From Chloroflexota bacterium (GTDB lineage: Bacteria; Chloroflexota; Dehalococcoidia; Tepidiformales; Tepidiformaceae), in contig JACRBT010000016.1 of assembly GCA_016234445.1 (NCBI GenBank), positions 111,025 through 175,024 on the forward strand: 64,000 nucleotides of DNA, read 5' to 3'. Position numbers and translations under genes: made by a program. The notes below the pieces were generated by a model, which saw only the letters and a program-made list of their open reading frames with translations, searched no databases and was not told the origin of the DNA. Positions 17,382 through 24,889 of this stretch are shown piece by piece. Numbering within the stretch: the first letter of the stretch is position 1; each line of letters opens with the position of its first letter.

Positions 17382-18146
17382 TCAATCCTCTTCGTCCCAG
17401 TCGTCGAAGCCGGACTCTGCGCGGTCCGCCTCCTCGCACTGGGGGCGCCATTCGCAGAAGTGGCAGGCCACGCTCGGGGTCGCTTCGAACGCCGTCGTCG
17501 CCTGCATCCGGGTGGCGGCAGCCGAGAGGTAGGCAATCGTCCCCCGGGCGTCGTCGCGATTCAGCACACGCACGCGCTTGTCGCCGGTACGGAGGTTCCA
17601 GCCGATCGCGGTGACCTCCGCTTCTCGCGGGAGGTCGCGGGCTTTGCGGAGGGCTACGTGGCCGATGTCGAGCTGGGCGTCGGTGACGTCGTCCATGTCG
17701 CGGCGGCCGGTCTTCCAGTCGATCAGGCGCCAGCGGTCCCCTTCAACATGTTCGGCGCGGTCGATCCGGGCGGTGACTTCGATCCCCCCGGAGGGCCAGC
17801 GGGCGCTCGCGTCGAGTTCCGCCCAGGTGTCCGCGGCGGAGAGGGAGGCGTGGGCGTCGCAGCCGGCTTCGTAGAGTTGGAGGGCGAGGGCGTGGTATTC
17901 GGTCCCCGGGCCGGCGCATTCGTGGACGGGCATCTTGAGGTAGCTGGTGAGGACGTTGAGGCCGTCTTCGGGGCGCCCCGTCAGGCAAAGCGCCTTCATC
18001 GCCCGGTGGACGCCCGTGCCGATGACGCCGGGGCCGGCAACGATGTCCGGGGGCTTCGGGTAGCCGCTCAGGTAGCGGAACCAGTACTTCTTCCGGCACT
18101 GTTCGAAGGTGGCGATCTTGGTGTGGAAGATGCGGAAGAGGGTCAT
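17382..18146 (-). CDS. Cas4/RecB-like PD-(D/E)XK nuclease with Fe-S cysteines
   Basis: 254 aa from the ATG at 18146; a longer frame upstream is Arg/Pro-rich and rejected. It has FEQCRKKYWFRYL (first Cys), a His in GTGVHRAMKAL, the catalytic core TARIDRAEH...LIDWKTGRRD, a QxD helix (AQLDIGHVAL) and a terminal CHFCEWRPQC. These are the full motif set of Cas4/AddB/Dna2-type 4Fe-4S exonucleases. No CRISPR array or cas gene is near, so a role in DNA repair or end processing is more likely. A TACAAT hexamer lies 9 nt upstream. Confidence 0.8.
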   Translation of the reverse strand: MTLFRIFHTKIATFEQCRKKYWFRYLSGYPKPPDIVAGPGVIGTGVHRAMKALCLTGRPEDGLNVLTSYLKMPVHECAGPGTEYHALALQLYEAGCDAHASLSAADTWAELDASARWPSGGIEVTARIDRAEHVEGDRWRLIDWKTGRRDMDDVTDAQLDIGHVALRKARDLPREAEVTAIGWNLRTGDKRVRVLNRDDARGTIAYLSAAATRMQATTAFEATPSVACHFCEWRPQCEEADRAESGFDDWDEED

Positions 18147-18273
18147 CGCCCGGGCATTGTAGGGGCGGCGGTCACGTGCGTGTGGCGGCGATGTCAGCGG
18201 CGACGCGCCGGGACACTGAAGGCCCCGGATGGCGTAGTCTTTCCCTGCCAGCTTTGGCGCCCGGAGGTAGTCG

Positions 18274-19206
18274 ATGCCCGCTGTCCATTTCGGCGTAACC
18301 GTCCCCCAGATCAAGCGCACCTGGGAAGAGAGCCGCACCGCCGCCCTGGAGTTCGAGGCGATGGGGTACGACTCGCTCTGGGTGTGTGACCACCTCTACG
18401 GGCCGCAATCGCCCCAGCTTCCGATCCTGGAAGCGTGGTCGCTGGTATCTGCCCTCGCGGCAGTGACCAGCCGGGCCGAGATCGGCACGCTGGTGACCCC
18501 GGCGGGGATGCGAAACCCGGCCCAGCTGGGGAAGGTGATCGCGACGATCGACAACATCGCCGGCGGGCGGATCATCCCGGGCCTCGGCGCAGGCTGGATG
18601 CCGCGAGAATTCACGGACTTCGGGGTGCCGTTCCTCTCGACGGCCGAGCGGCTGGGCCAGCTGCGGGAGACCGTGCAGCTCCTGAAGCGGATGTGGTCCG
18701 AGCCCGAGGTGACCTTCGAAGGCAAGTACGTCCGGGCGACGAACGTGGTTTGCGAACCGAAGCCGGCGCGGAAGCCGCCGATCCTGATCGGGGGAGCCGG
18801 GGAGAAGGTAACGCTGAAGATCGCCGCCCGGGAAGCGGACATCTGGAACAACCTGGCCGGCCACCAGGGGGCGCTGGAACGGAAGATCCAGGCGCTGAAC
18901 ATGCACCTCGACCAGGCCGGGCGGGACCGCGGGAGTATCGTCATCAGCCAGCAATGCCTCGTGACGATCGCGCCGGACGAAGAGAGCGCCGGGCCGATGG
19001 TGGAGACGGCGCGCAAGATCTTCGGCGGCCACATGGGCGACCCAGCCGGCCCGATGGCGATCGCGGGCAGCCCGCGGCGCGTCCGCGAGCAGATCCAGAA
19101 GCACATCGACCTGGGCTGCACGATGTTCGTGATGGAGTTCTTCGGGAGGAGCACGCTGGAGCCGGCCCAGCTCTTCGCCGAGACTGTCCTGCCTCATTTC
19201 AAGTAA
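18274..19206 (+). CDS. LLM-class flavin/F420-dependent oxidoreductase
   Basis: 310 aa. The luciferase-like TIM barrel is recognised from HFGVTVPQ at the N-terminus, GYDSLWVCDHLYG, VTSRAEIGTLVTP, GRIIPGLGAGWMPREFTDFGV and PPILIGGAG. Members use F420 or FMN to reduce or oxidise diverse substrates. GGAGGTAGTCGATG is a strong ribosome binding site, and TAGTCT at 18235-18240 is a plausible -10. A lipoprotein gene follows 23 nt later. Confidence 0.88.
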   Translation: MPAVHFGVTVPQIKRTWEESRTAALEFEAMGYDSLWVCDHLYGPQSPQLPILEAWSLVSALAAVTSRAEIGTLVTPAGMRNPAQLGKVIATIDNIAGGRIIPGLGAGWMPREFTDFGVPFLSTAERLGQLRETVQLLKRMWSEPEVTFEGKYVRATNVVCEPKPARKPPILIGGAGEKVTLKIAAREADIWNNLAGHQGALERKIQALNMHLDQAGRDRGSIVISQQCLVTIAPDEESAGPMVETARKIFGGHMGDPAGPMAIAGSPRRVREQIQKHIDLGCTMFVMEFFGRSTLEPAQLFAETVLPHFK

Positions 19207-19229
19207 CCAACCAACCGGAGGTTTTCGGG

Positions 19230-19793
19230 ATGAACGGCAATCAACCCGGGGCGCGGCGGCGCCTGCTGCTGGCCGTGGCCGGGCTCGCAGTGATCGTGTT
19301 CGCGGGGGCATGCGGGGGCGGCGATGACGACAGCACGAACGGCGGCGATGGCAAGACGGCCGTGCCCACGGCCAGCGCCACGGCGAAGCCACTCGGCCCC
19401 GAAGAACTGGGGAACCAGGTCGCGGCTGACTACTTCACGATGCTGGGCGAAGCGGCGGCGCTCTTGGCGAGCCAGCCGACGGCGGAAGTCCTGCGGCCAA
19501 AGCTCACCGCGCTCAAGGAGAAGTACATCGCGGTGTTCGTCGCCTACGGCTACCAGCGGGAGGCGATGAGCACGGCGGACCGGGACAAGGTCGATGCCGC
19601 CCTGCGAAAGGCGGTGTTCGCCGCCCCGGCGACGGTCGTCGCGCCACTCAACGAAGCGACGACGCGCTTCCAGAAGACCGATCCCGACCTGGCCCAGACC
19701 GTCGTCTCGCTCAACATCCTCACCCAGTACGCCGCGTTCGACCTCCTGAAGAAGCAGGAGCCGAAGGAGGCGGAGCGCCTCGGGATCAAGTGA
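19230..19793 (+). CDS. Hypothetical lipoprotein
   Basis: 187 aa from the ATG at 19230, with CCGGAGG 9 nt upstream; longer readings back into the LLM gene are overlaps. The signal peptide ends VFAGAC followed by a Gly/Asp/Thr linker, i.e. a lipobox. The mature domain is alpha-helical (residues about 60-187) and unrecognised. Placement immediately after the LLM oxidoreductase suggests co-transcription. Confidence 0.7.
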   Translation: MNGNQPGARRRLLLAVAGLAVIVFAGACGGGDDDSTNGGDGKTAVPTASATAKPLGPEELGNQVAADYFTMLGEAAALLASQPTAEVLRPKLTALKEKYIAVFVAYGYQREAMSTADRDKVDAALRKAVFAAPATVVAPLNEATTRFQKTDPDLAQTVVSLNILTQYAAFDLLKKQEPKEAERLGIK

Positions 19794-19851
19794 GCGCCGG
19801 GTCCTTACCGCGCCAAAGGAGCGCCGGTGATACGGTGGTTCGCAGAAGACG

Positions 19852-20520
19852 ATGCCCGACGAACTGCCCGACGAACGTCCCCAGCGGCGGCGCGAGTACA
19901 GCGGCGCCGGTTCGACCCTTGGCGCGGCGGCCGTCATCGTCCTGGCCGTCGGGCTGGCGATCTGGTGGTTCGAAATGCGCGGCGGCGAACCGGTGGACGC
20001 GGTCGACGCAGGGCCGGGGATCGTGGAACTCGCGGCCGAGCTGAACCCGACCGGGAAGCCTCCGGCGGCGGAGCCGGGACGGGCAGCGCCGAACTTCGCC
20101 CTGCGGACACCCGCCGGCGAACTGATCCAGCTGGATAGCTATCGCGGGAGCTACGTACTCATCAACTTCTGGGCGTCGTGGTGCGGCCCCTGCCGTGGAG
20201 AGACCCCCGACCTGCAGCTGTTCTATGAAAGCGCCAACGGCGGCCCCCTGAGGGCGCGGCCGGCTCCGGCGCGTGTCCCGCTGGTTGTCCTCGGGGTGAA
20301 CCAGCAGGAGGACGCCGCGACCGCAGAGACGTTCGCCAGGCAGTTCGACGTGACCTACCCGATCGTCCTCGACCGCGCCGGCGAGGTGTCGACCGCCTAC
20401 CGGGTCGGGGGGTTGCCGGTGACGTTCCTGGTGAGCCCAGAGGGGGTCATCCTCAAGGTCTATCCGCGCCGGGTCGAAGCTGACGACCTGGCCGCCCTCC
20501 AACGCGAGTACCTCAACTGA
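19852..20520 (+). CDS. ResA/TlpA-like membrane-anchored thioredoxin
   Basis: 222 aa. An N-terminal transmembrane anchor (about residues 22-42) is followed by a thioredoxin fold with WCGPC in NFWASWCGPCRGETPDL, and cis-Pro context GGLPVTFLV. ResA/TlpA-type proteins reduce apocytochrome c cysteines or other extracytoplasmic thiols. The gene overlaps resB by one base (TGATG), which is strong evidence of a shared role in cytochrome c maturation. Confidence 0.85.
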   Translation: MPDELPDERPQRRREYSGAGSTLGAAAVIVLAVGLAIWWFEMRGGEPVDAVDAGPGIVELAAELNPTGKPPAAEPGRAAPNFALRTPAGELIQLDSYRGSYVLINFWASWCGPCRGETPDLQLFYESANGGPLRARPAPARVPLVVLGVNQQEDAATAETFARQFDVTYPIVLDRAGEVSTAYRVGGLPVTFLVSPEGVILKVYPRRVEADDLAALQREYLN

Positions 20521-22190
20521 TGGCGACTGACGCCCGCCCGGTTGCGAAGGCATCTCCCGGCCCGGGGCTGGACCCCTTTCGCGCCGCCTGGAACCTCCTC
20601 ACCAACGTAAAGTTTGCACTCCTCCTGGTGGGCACGGCCACCGCGGCCGGGCTTGTCGGGGTGGTCATCCCCCAGGTGCCGGCGCCGATGCGGTCGAACC
20701 CGGCGGCGAAGGCGGCATGGCTCGAACTCCAGCGCCACGACTACGGCTCGCTGACCACGTCCATGGACCGGCTGGGCCTGTTCGACGTCTTCCACACCGC
20801 CTGGTTCAACGGGCTCTGGATCGTGATCGTCGCGGCGGTGACGGTCTGCACCGTCAGCCGGTTCATGCCCACCGCCCGGAGCGTCCACCGCCCGCCGAGG
20901 ACGGTCGGCGACGGCTACTTCGAGGCGGCCCACCACCGCGCCAGCTTCTCCCACGCCGGGGGCGCCGAGGCGATCGAACGAGAGCTCCGGCGGCGGCGCT
21001 ACCGCGTCGAGCGGACGGCCGAGCGTGGCGGTGCAACCTACCTCTTCGCCGAACGATTCGCCTGGAGCCAGTACGGCACCTTCGTCAGCCACCTTGCCCT
21101 CCTGATGCTGCTCGTGGGGGGGCTGCTGACCAAACTCGTTGGCTTCGACCGGACGCTCGCTCTCGCCGAGACGGCCTCGGCGGCGCCGGTCTTCACTGAC
21201 CCCGGACCGGGCCAGATCTTCGTGCGGATGGTCGACGCCTATCGCGGGCAGGACGGCTCGGGGAACATCGTCGACTACCACAGCATCATCGAGGTCCGGC
21301 GGGGCGACGAGGCGAAGACCTGCAAGACGACGGTGAACGATCCCTGCCACGCCTTCGGCTACAAGATCCACCAGGCAGCGTTCTTCGACGACATCGGCCG
21401 CCTGCGGGTGACCGGCCCCGACGGCCGGGTGCTGTTCGACGACGTGCTCGACTTCAACGCCAAGGCCACGGCCGTGCCCCACATTGTCGCCAGGAAGGGC
21501 GCAGCGACGGTGTTCGACGCGCCGGTCGCGCAGACGGGCACGATCGACGGTGGCGCCGCGGGAGCGGCCGATGACATCGCCCTCGGGACCGTCCGGACGT
21601 CGGAGGGCGACAGCCTCCTCGTCGGCTGGCGGGTCGTCGGCGGGACTTTGAAGGCTTTCCTCTTTACCGGTTCGGACGGGCTCGACCTGGCGCCGGGCGT
21701 CCCGGTGACGGAGCAGGGGCTGACGGTGGAGATGACACGGGCGCAGACGATCCCCGCGATCACGATCGACGACATGCCCGGGGCGGCGGATGGCCGGGCG
21801 GTCATCCAGATGCCGGTGGACAGCAGCGGGGCGGCATTCCTGGTCGCCGCCGGGATCGACGAAGGCGCGGTCGTCCTCAGGGAGGGCGCCAACTACGTCT
21901 CCAGCCAGGGGTATGGCTATACCTTCGGTGGGCGGATCGAGGCCTCGGGGGTGAGCGTCCGGCGCGACCCCGGGGACACGTTCATCTGGATCGCGGTGGC
22001 GATGGCGATGCTCGGGCTGGGGGTCACCTTCTACGTGCCCCGGCGGCGCCTCTGGGTCCGGGTGACGCCGGGGCGGACGTGGATGGCCGGCCAGGCCGAG
22101 CGGACGACACGGTTCGGCAGGGAACTGCGGCAGCTGGGCGTCGCGTTGGGTTCGACAGACGCGCTCAGACCCGAGGACCTCGAGGATTGA
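20520..22190 (+). CDS. resB: ResB-family cytochrome c biogenesis protein
   Basis: 556 aa. N-terminal helices at about residues 33-55 and 95-118, with ResB hallmarks LTNVKFALLLV, FHTAWFNGLWIVIVAAVTVCTVSRF and FVSHLALLMLLVGG. The long extracytoplasmic region contains YKIHQAAFFDD, and a last helix lies near 488-508. ResB works with ResC/CcsA to deliver haem to apocytochromes. No ResC/CcsA gene follows here, so its partner must lie elsewhere. One-base overlap with the thioredoxin gene. Confidence 0.88.
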   Translation: MATDARPVAKASPGPGLDPFRAAWNLLTNVKFALLLVGTATAAGLVGVVIPQVPAPMRSNPAAKAAWLELQRHDYGSLTTSMDRLGLFDVFHTAWFNGLWIVIVAAVTVCTVSRFMPTARSVHRPPRTVGDGYFEAAHHRASFSHAGGAEAIERELRRRRYRVERTAERGGATYLFAERFAWSQYGTFVSHLALLMLLVGGLLTKLVGFDRTLALAETASAAPVFTDPGPGQIFVRMVDAYRGQDGSGNIVDYHSIIEVRRGDEAKTCKTTVNDPCHAFGYKIHQAAFFDDIGRLRVTGPDGRVLFDDVLDFNAKATAVPHIVARKGAATVFDAPVAQTGTIDGGAAGAADDIALGTVRTSEGDSLLVGWRVVGGTLKAFLFTGSDGLDLAPGVPVTEQGLTVEMTRAQTIPAITIDDMPGAADGRAVIQMPVDSSGAAFLVAAGIDEGAVVLREGANYVSSQGYGYTFGGRIEASGVSVRRDPGDTFIWIAVAMAMLGLGVTFYVPRRRLWVRVTPGRTWMAGQAERTTRFGRELRQLGVALGSTDALRPEDLED

Positions 22191-22194
22191 CGGG

Positions 22195-22227
22195 GCGACA
22201 GGAGCTGTCGCGGCGGTGAGGTAGTCT
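22195..22227 (+). promoter_or_regulatory. Palindromic damage-type operator plus -10, upstream of 57-aa gene
   Basis: GCGACAGGAGCTGTCGC (22195-22211), then 10 nt, then TAGTCT (22222-22227). Identical geometry to the addB and 42571 promoters. It begins 5 nt after the resB stop codon. Confidence 0.65.
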
Positions 22228-22261
22228 CGCCTGCGCCACGTTGGGCCAGGAGATGCAGATC

Positions 22262-22435
22262 ATGACGCCGTCCATGGAAGCCGACCTTCGCCGCCAGTCC
22301 GTCGCGTTCTTTCGCGCGCCCCACGAAGACCACAACCGCCGCCCCATGCGGACGACGATGCGGGACCTCCGCACCCGCGCGAGCCGGCGGCGGTGGAACT
22401 TTTTCATGCGTTCGTGCCTGGGCTGGGAGTGGTAG
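22262..22435 (+). CDS. 57-aa basic small protein, putatively damage-inducible
   Basis: ATG at 22262 with AGGAG 9 nt upstream; ATG at 22253 is possible but too close to that site. The peptide is strongly basic, with RRQSVAFFRAP near the start, an RTRASRRRWNFF patch, and ends SCLGWEW. I recognise no family. Support for reality is the operator-promoter at 22195-22227, a good ribosome binding site and an open frame that ends just before a GTGAC-AAAG-GTCAC inverted repeat. Confidence 0.5.
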   Translation: MTPSMEADLRRQSVAFFRAPHEDHNRRPMRTTMRDLRTRASRRRWNFFMRSCLGWEW

Positions 22436-22468
22436 GGGAGGGGTGACAAAGGTCACGAAAAAAGCCTC

Positions 22469-22496
22469 TTGACAACCTTGCGGGCCGGAGTAATGT
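22469..22496 (+). promoter_or_regulatory. Strong sigma70-type promoter
   Basis: TTGACA (22469-22474), 16-nt spacer, TAATGT (22491-22496). This is the best consensus -35 in the window, and no long gene follows it for 450 nt. Confidence 0.7.
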
Positions 22497-22580
22497 GATG
22501 GTCAGACAGCGGCCGGGCCCACCTCCGGAATCACCACCGGAACACCCGCCACCGCGAGGACCGAAGGAGGCAGGGAAGCC

Positions 22581-22631
22581 ATGCGAAGCAAGCTTCACAG
22601 CTTCTACGGAGTCTGGATAGTGCAGAAGTAG
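22581..22631 (+). CDS. 16-aa leader-like ORF in the candidate RNA
   Basis: ATG at 22581 with GGAGG 10 nt upstream encodes MRSKLHSFYGVWIVQK-stop. The stop is followed directly by the GGTCCGC/GCGGACC hairpin, as in ribosome-dependent attenuators. Aromatic-rich, no family. Confidence 0.3.
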   Translation: MRSKLHSFYGVWIVQK

Positions 22632-22835
22632 GGTCCGCTTGCGGCGGACCGGACACTGCAACCGTCCGAGGCAAGACGCCTTCGCACGAGATGCACAATT
22701 CCCGGACGCACCAAGCCCTGCACGACGCAGGCGCGACCGGATCGCTCCCCAAGGGAGCGGCACAAGCGGGGGCAGCAGCGGGCGGGACTCGCCACCCTGC
22801 AGCCGCCCGGCGGCAGAGTGGGTAGAGCAGAAGAT

Positions 22836-22865
22836 ACAGGCCCCGGTGCGAATCGGGGCCTGTTT
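22836..22865 (+). terminator. Intrinsic-terminator-like hairpin
   Basis: ACAGGCCCCG pairs perfectly with CGGGGCCTGT around an 8-nt loop, followed by a short T run. The short T tract makes efficiency uncertain. Confidence 0.55.
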
Positions 22866-22934
22866 GCGTCCCCGGCACAGGAAGCCCTGAGCGCGGCCTT
22901 TCCCGCCGCGGTTGAGTGCGACAACCAGCCGGCA

Positions 22935-22940
22935 TACGCT
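22935..22940 (+). promoter_or_regulatory. -10 element of the DUF192 gene (leaderless)
   Basis: TACGCT followed by exactly 6 nt and the GTG start. Confidence 0.5.
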
Positions 22941-22946
22941 CCCGGG

Positions 22947-23456
22947 GTGAGGCGGCTTCCCCTGCTCCTGGCCCTTGCCATCGTCGCGAACCTGCTCGCC
23001 GCCGCCTGCGGGGGCTCCCCGGCCGCGCCGGCCGCGACCGTGACGCCCGAAGCGACGGCGACTCCGGGCCCGAATGTCCTCACCGTCCGTGGTCCCGATG
23101 GGCAGTCGGCGCGGGTGACGGTGGAGTTCGCGGTGACCCCGGAGGAGCGTCAGAAGGGGCTCATGTTCCGCGAGGCCCTGGCGGCTGACGCGGGGATGCT
23201 GTTCGTCTTCCCGCGCGACAACGCGGGCGGCTTCTGGATGAAGGACACGCTCGTGCCGCTCACGATCGCCTACATCGACGCCTCCGGGACGGTGCAGGAG
23301 TTGCGAGAGGGCGTGCCACGGGACCTGACGAACCTGCGGCCGGCGGCGGCCTACCGCTACGTGCTCGAAGTGAACAAGGGCTGGTTCGAAGCCAACGGCC
23401 TTGGGGTCGGCGCCCACGTGGAATTGCCGAGCGGCACGCCGACGCTCGTTCGCTGA
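22947..23456 (+). CDS. DUF192-domain lipoprotein
   Basis: 169 aa from the GTG at 22947, chosen because a -10 lies 6 nt upstream and because it begins directly with a signal peptide (RRLPLLLALAIVANLLAAAC). The longer frame upstream crosses the terminator hairpin. After a Pro/Thr linker, the DUF192 fold is clear: AVTPEERQKGLMFRE, FPRDNAGGFWMKDTLVPLTIAYID and YVLEVNKGWFEANGLGVG. Proteins of this family are extracytoplasmic and of unknown biochemical role. Confidence 0.85.
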   Translation: MRRLPLLLALAIVANLLAAACGGSPAAPAATVTPEATATPGPNVLTVRGPDGQSARVTVEFAVTPEERQKGLMFREALAADAGMLFVFPRDNAGGFWMKDTLVPLTIAYIDASGTVQELREGVPRDLTNLRPAAAYRYVLEVNKGWFEANGLGVGAHVELPSGTPTLVR

Positions 23457-23525
23457 CAAGGACCGGCCGTGCCGGTTGCGCCCGCGCTCCGTAGAATCGG
23501 ACGCACTTCACGAACGAGGATGACG

Positions 23526-24293
23526 ATGACGCTCAAGGGACGCGTGGCGCTTGTGACCGGCGGGGGCCGCGGGATTGGCAAGGCGATTTCGATGGGCCTG
23601 GCCGAGGACGGCGCGGCGGTGGCGGTGAACTACCGCAAGGACAAGGAGGCGGCCGAAGCGACCGCGGCCGAGATCCGGGCGGCGGGCGGCCGGGCACAGG
23701 CCTACGGCGCCTCAGTCGACAACTGGGACGAAGACGCGGCGATGGTCGCGGCGGTGCTCAAGGACTTCGGCCACATCGACATTCTCGTCAACAACGCTGG
23801 GATTGCCAGCCGCGGGCAGTCGGTCCACGACACCGACCCGGCGGAGATGGAGCGCGTGGTCCGGACGCACGCCTTCGGGCCGTTCTACCTGGCGAAGCTG
23901 GTGCTCGATTCGATGCGGGGGCAACCGCGTGGCGACATCATCGCGATTTCGAGCGTGGCCACCATGCGGTTCGCCGGCAACGGCAGCCCCTACAACATGG
24001 GCAAGGCGGCCCTGGAGGCGCTGGCCCTGACGCTCTACAAGGAAGAACGCCAGCACAACATCCACGTCAACATCGTCGCCCCGGGGCTGGTGGAGACGGA
24101 GATGGGCAAGCGCCTTGCGCGCGCGACGATGGGGGCGACGGACCTTCGCGAACTCGACAAGACGATGCCCTATGGCCACGTCTGCCAGCCCGAGGAAGTG
24201 GCCGACGTCGTCCGCTACCTGGTCAGCGACCGCGCCAGCTACGTCACCGGCCAGAAGATCAATGTCGACGGCGGCGGCAACATCTGGAGCTGA
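23526..24293 (+). CDS. SDR-family oxidoreductase (FabG-like)
   Basis: 255 aa from the second ATG (23526), which has AACGAGG at proper distance; the first ATG at 23520 abuts that site. The Rossmann motif GGGRGIGKA, NNAG, the Ser of the active site in SSVATMRF, and YNMGK (YxxxK) are all present. It ends in the usual SDR closure VTGQKINVDGG. Probably a 3-ketoacyl or sugar/alcohol NAD(P) dehydrogenase. It lies 22 nt upstream of a class II aldolase gene. Confidence 0.85.
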   Translation: MTLKGRVALVTGGGRGIGKAISMGLAEDGAAVAVNYRKDKEAAEATAAEIRAAGGRAQAYGASVDNWDEDAAMVAAVLKDFGHIDILVNNAGIASRGQSVHDTDPAEMERVVRTHAFGPFYLAKLVLDSMRGQPRGDIIAISSVATMRFAGNGSPYNMGKAALEALALTLYKEERQHNIHVNIVAPGLVETEMGKRLARATMGATDLRELDKTMPYGHVCQPEEVADVVRYLVSDRASYVTGQKINVDGGGNIWS

Positions 24294-24315
24294 ACGCGCG
24301 CCCGGGGATGGTGTG

Positions 24316-24870
24316 ATGGCGATACCACCGGCAGTGCTCCGGGAGATGCAAGAGGTCGGGCGGGACCTCTACCGGCTGGCGCTGGTCACCAGCCACGGCG
24401 GGAACCTGAGCGTCCGGGACGGCCACGGCATGTGGATCACCGGGACGGGCACGATGCTCGGCCACCTTGAGGCGCGCCACATCAGTTTCGTCCACGCCAA
24501 CGGCAGCCACGAAGGCCCGCCGCCGTCGAGCGACACGGTGCTGCATTCGACGGTCTATGCGCTCGGCGGCGTCGACTCGGTGGTCCACGCCCACCCACGG
24601 CACGCGATCGCGCTTTCGTTCGACACCGACCTTTTCGTGCCGCCGGACTTCGAAGGTCAGCTTCACCTGCAGGACGTGCCGGTTGTGCCGCTGGGGCCGA
24701 CGCAGGTGGAGCAGATCACGATGGCGCTGCAGTCGCGGCGGGTGGTGTTGCTGCGCGGGCACGGGGCCTATGCGAAAGGCCAGACGCCGTGGGAGGCGCT
24801 CCACTGGGTGACCGCGCTCGAGGAGAGCGCTCACATCGCCTGGCTCCGGGGCGCGGGGCGGCAGGCGTGA
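24316..24870 (+). CDS. Class II aldolase/adducin-family protein
   Basis: 184 aa from the ATG at 24316. Features are SHGGNLSVRDG (substrate loop), the zinc-binding pair in VDSVVHAHPRHAIA and the third His in LLRGHGAYAKG. This matches the L-fuculose-1-phosphate aldolase/L-ribulose-5-phosphate epimerase fold, at a rather short length. The preceding SDR gene suggests a shared small-sugar or hydroxyacid pathway; the substrate is undetermined. Confidence 0.85.
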   Translation: MAIPPAVLREMQEVGRDLYRLALVTSHGGNLSVRDGHGMWITGTGTMLGHLEARHISFVHANGSHEGPPPSSDTVLHSTVYALGGVDSVVHAHPRHAIALSFDTDLFVPPDFEGQLHLQDVPVVPLGPTQVEQITMALQSRRVVLLRGHGAYAKGQTPWEALHWVTALEESAHIAWLRGAGRQA

Positions 24871-24889
24871 CTCGCGCCCCGGAGCGGCC

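Larger units (their letters stand above)
22503..22865 (+). ncRNA. Candidate structured non-coding RNA or leader transcript
   Basis: A 450-nt gap that starts with a strong promoter and ends with an intrinsic-terminator-like hairpin. Inside are several perfect hairpins: GGTCCGC/GCGGACC (22632-22650) and CGCTCCC/GGGAGCG (near 22743-22759), plus GCCGC/GCGGC near 22803-22815. A 16-codon ORF with a GGAGG site lies in the 5' part. It does not match tmRNA, RNase P, SRP or 6S RNA hallmarks that I know. It could be a small RNA, or a long leader of the downstream DUF192 gene; the terminator and the separate -10 of that gene favour the former. Confidence 0.4.

Noticed and set aside
22550..22600. SRP-RNA-like string (AGGACCGAAGGAGGCAGGGAAGCC region)
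   Set aside because: The tetraloop and asymmetric-loop residues of the SRP core are not in the right order.
22800..22868. tRNA/tmRNA-like 3' end (GGTAGAGC and GTGCGAATC)
   Set aside because: The loop has 8 bases, the stem runs on to 10 bp, there is no anticodon arm, no acceptor pairing and no tag ending in ALAA; a terminator explains it better.
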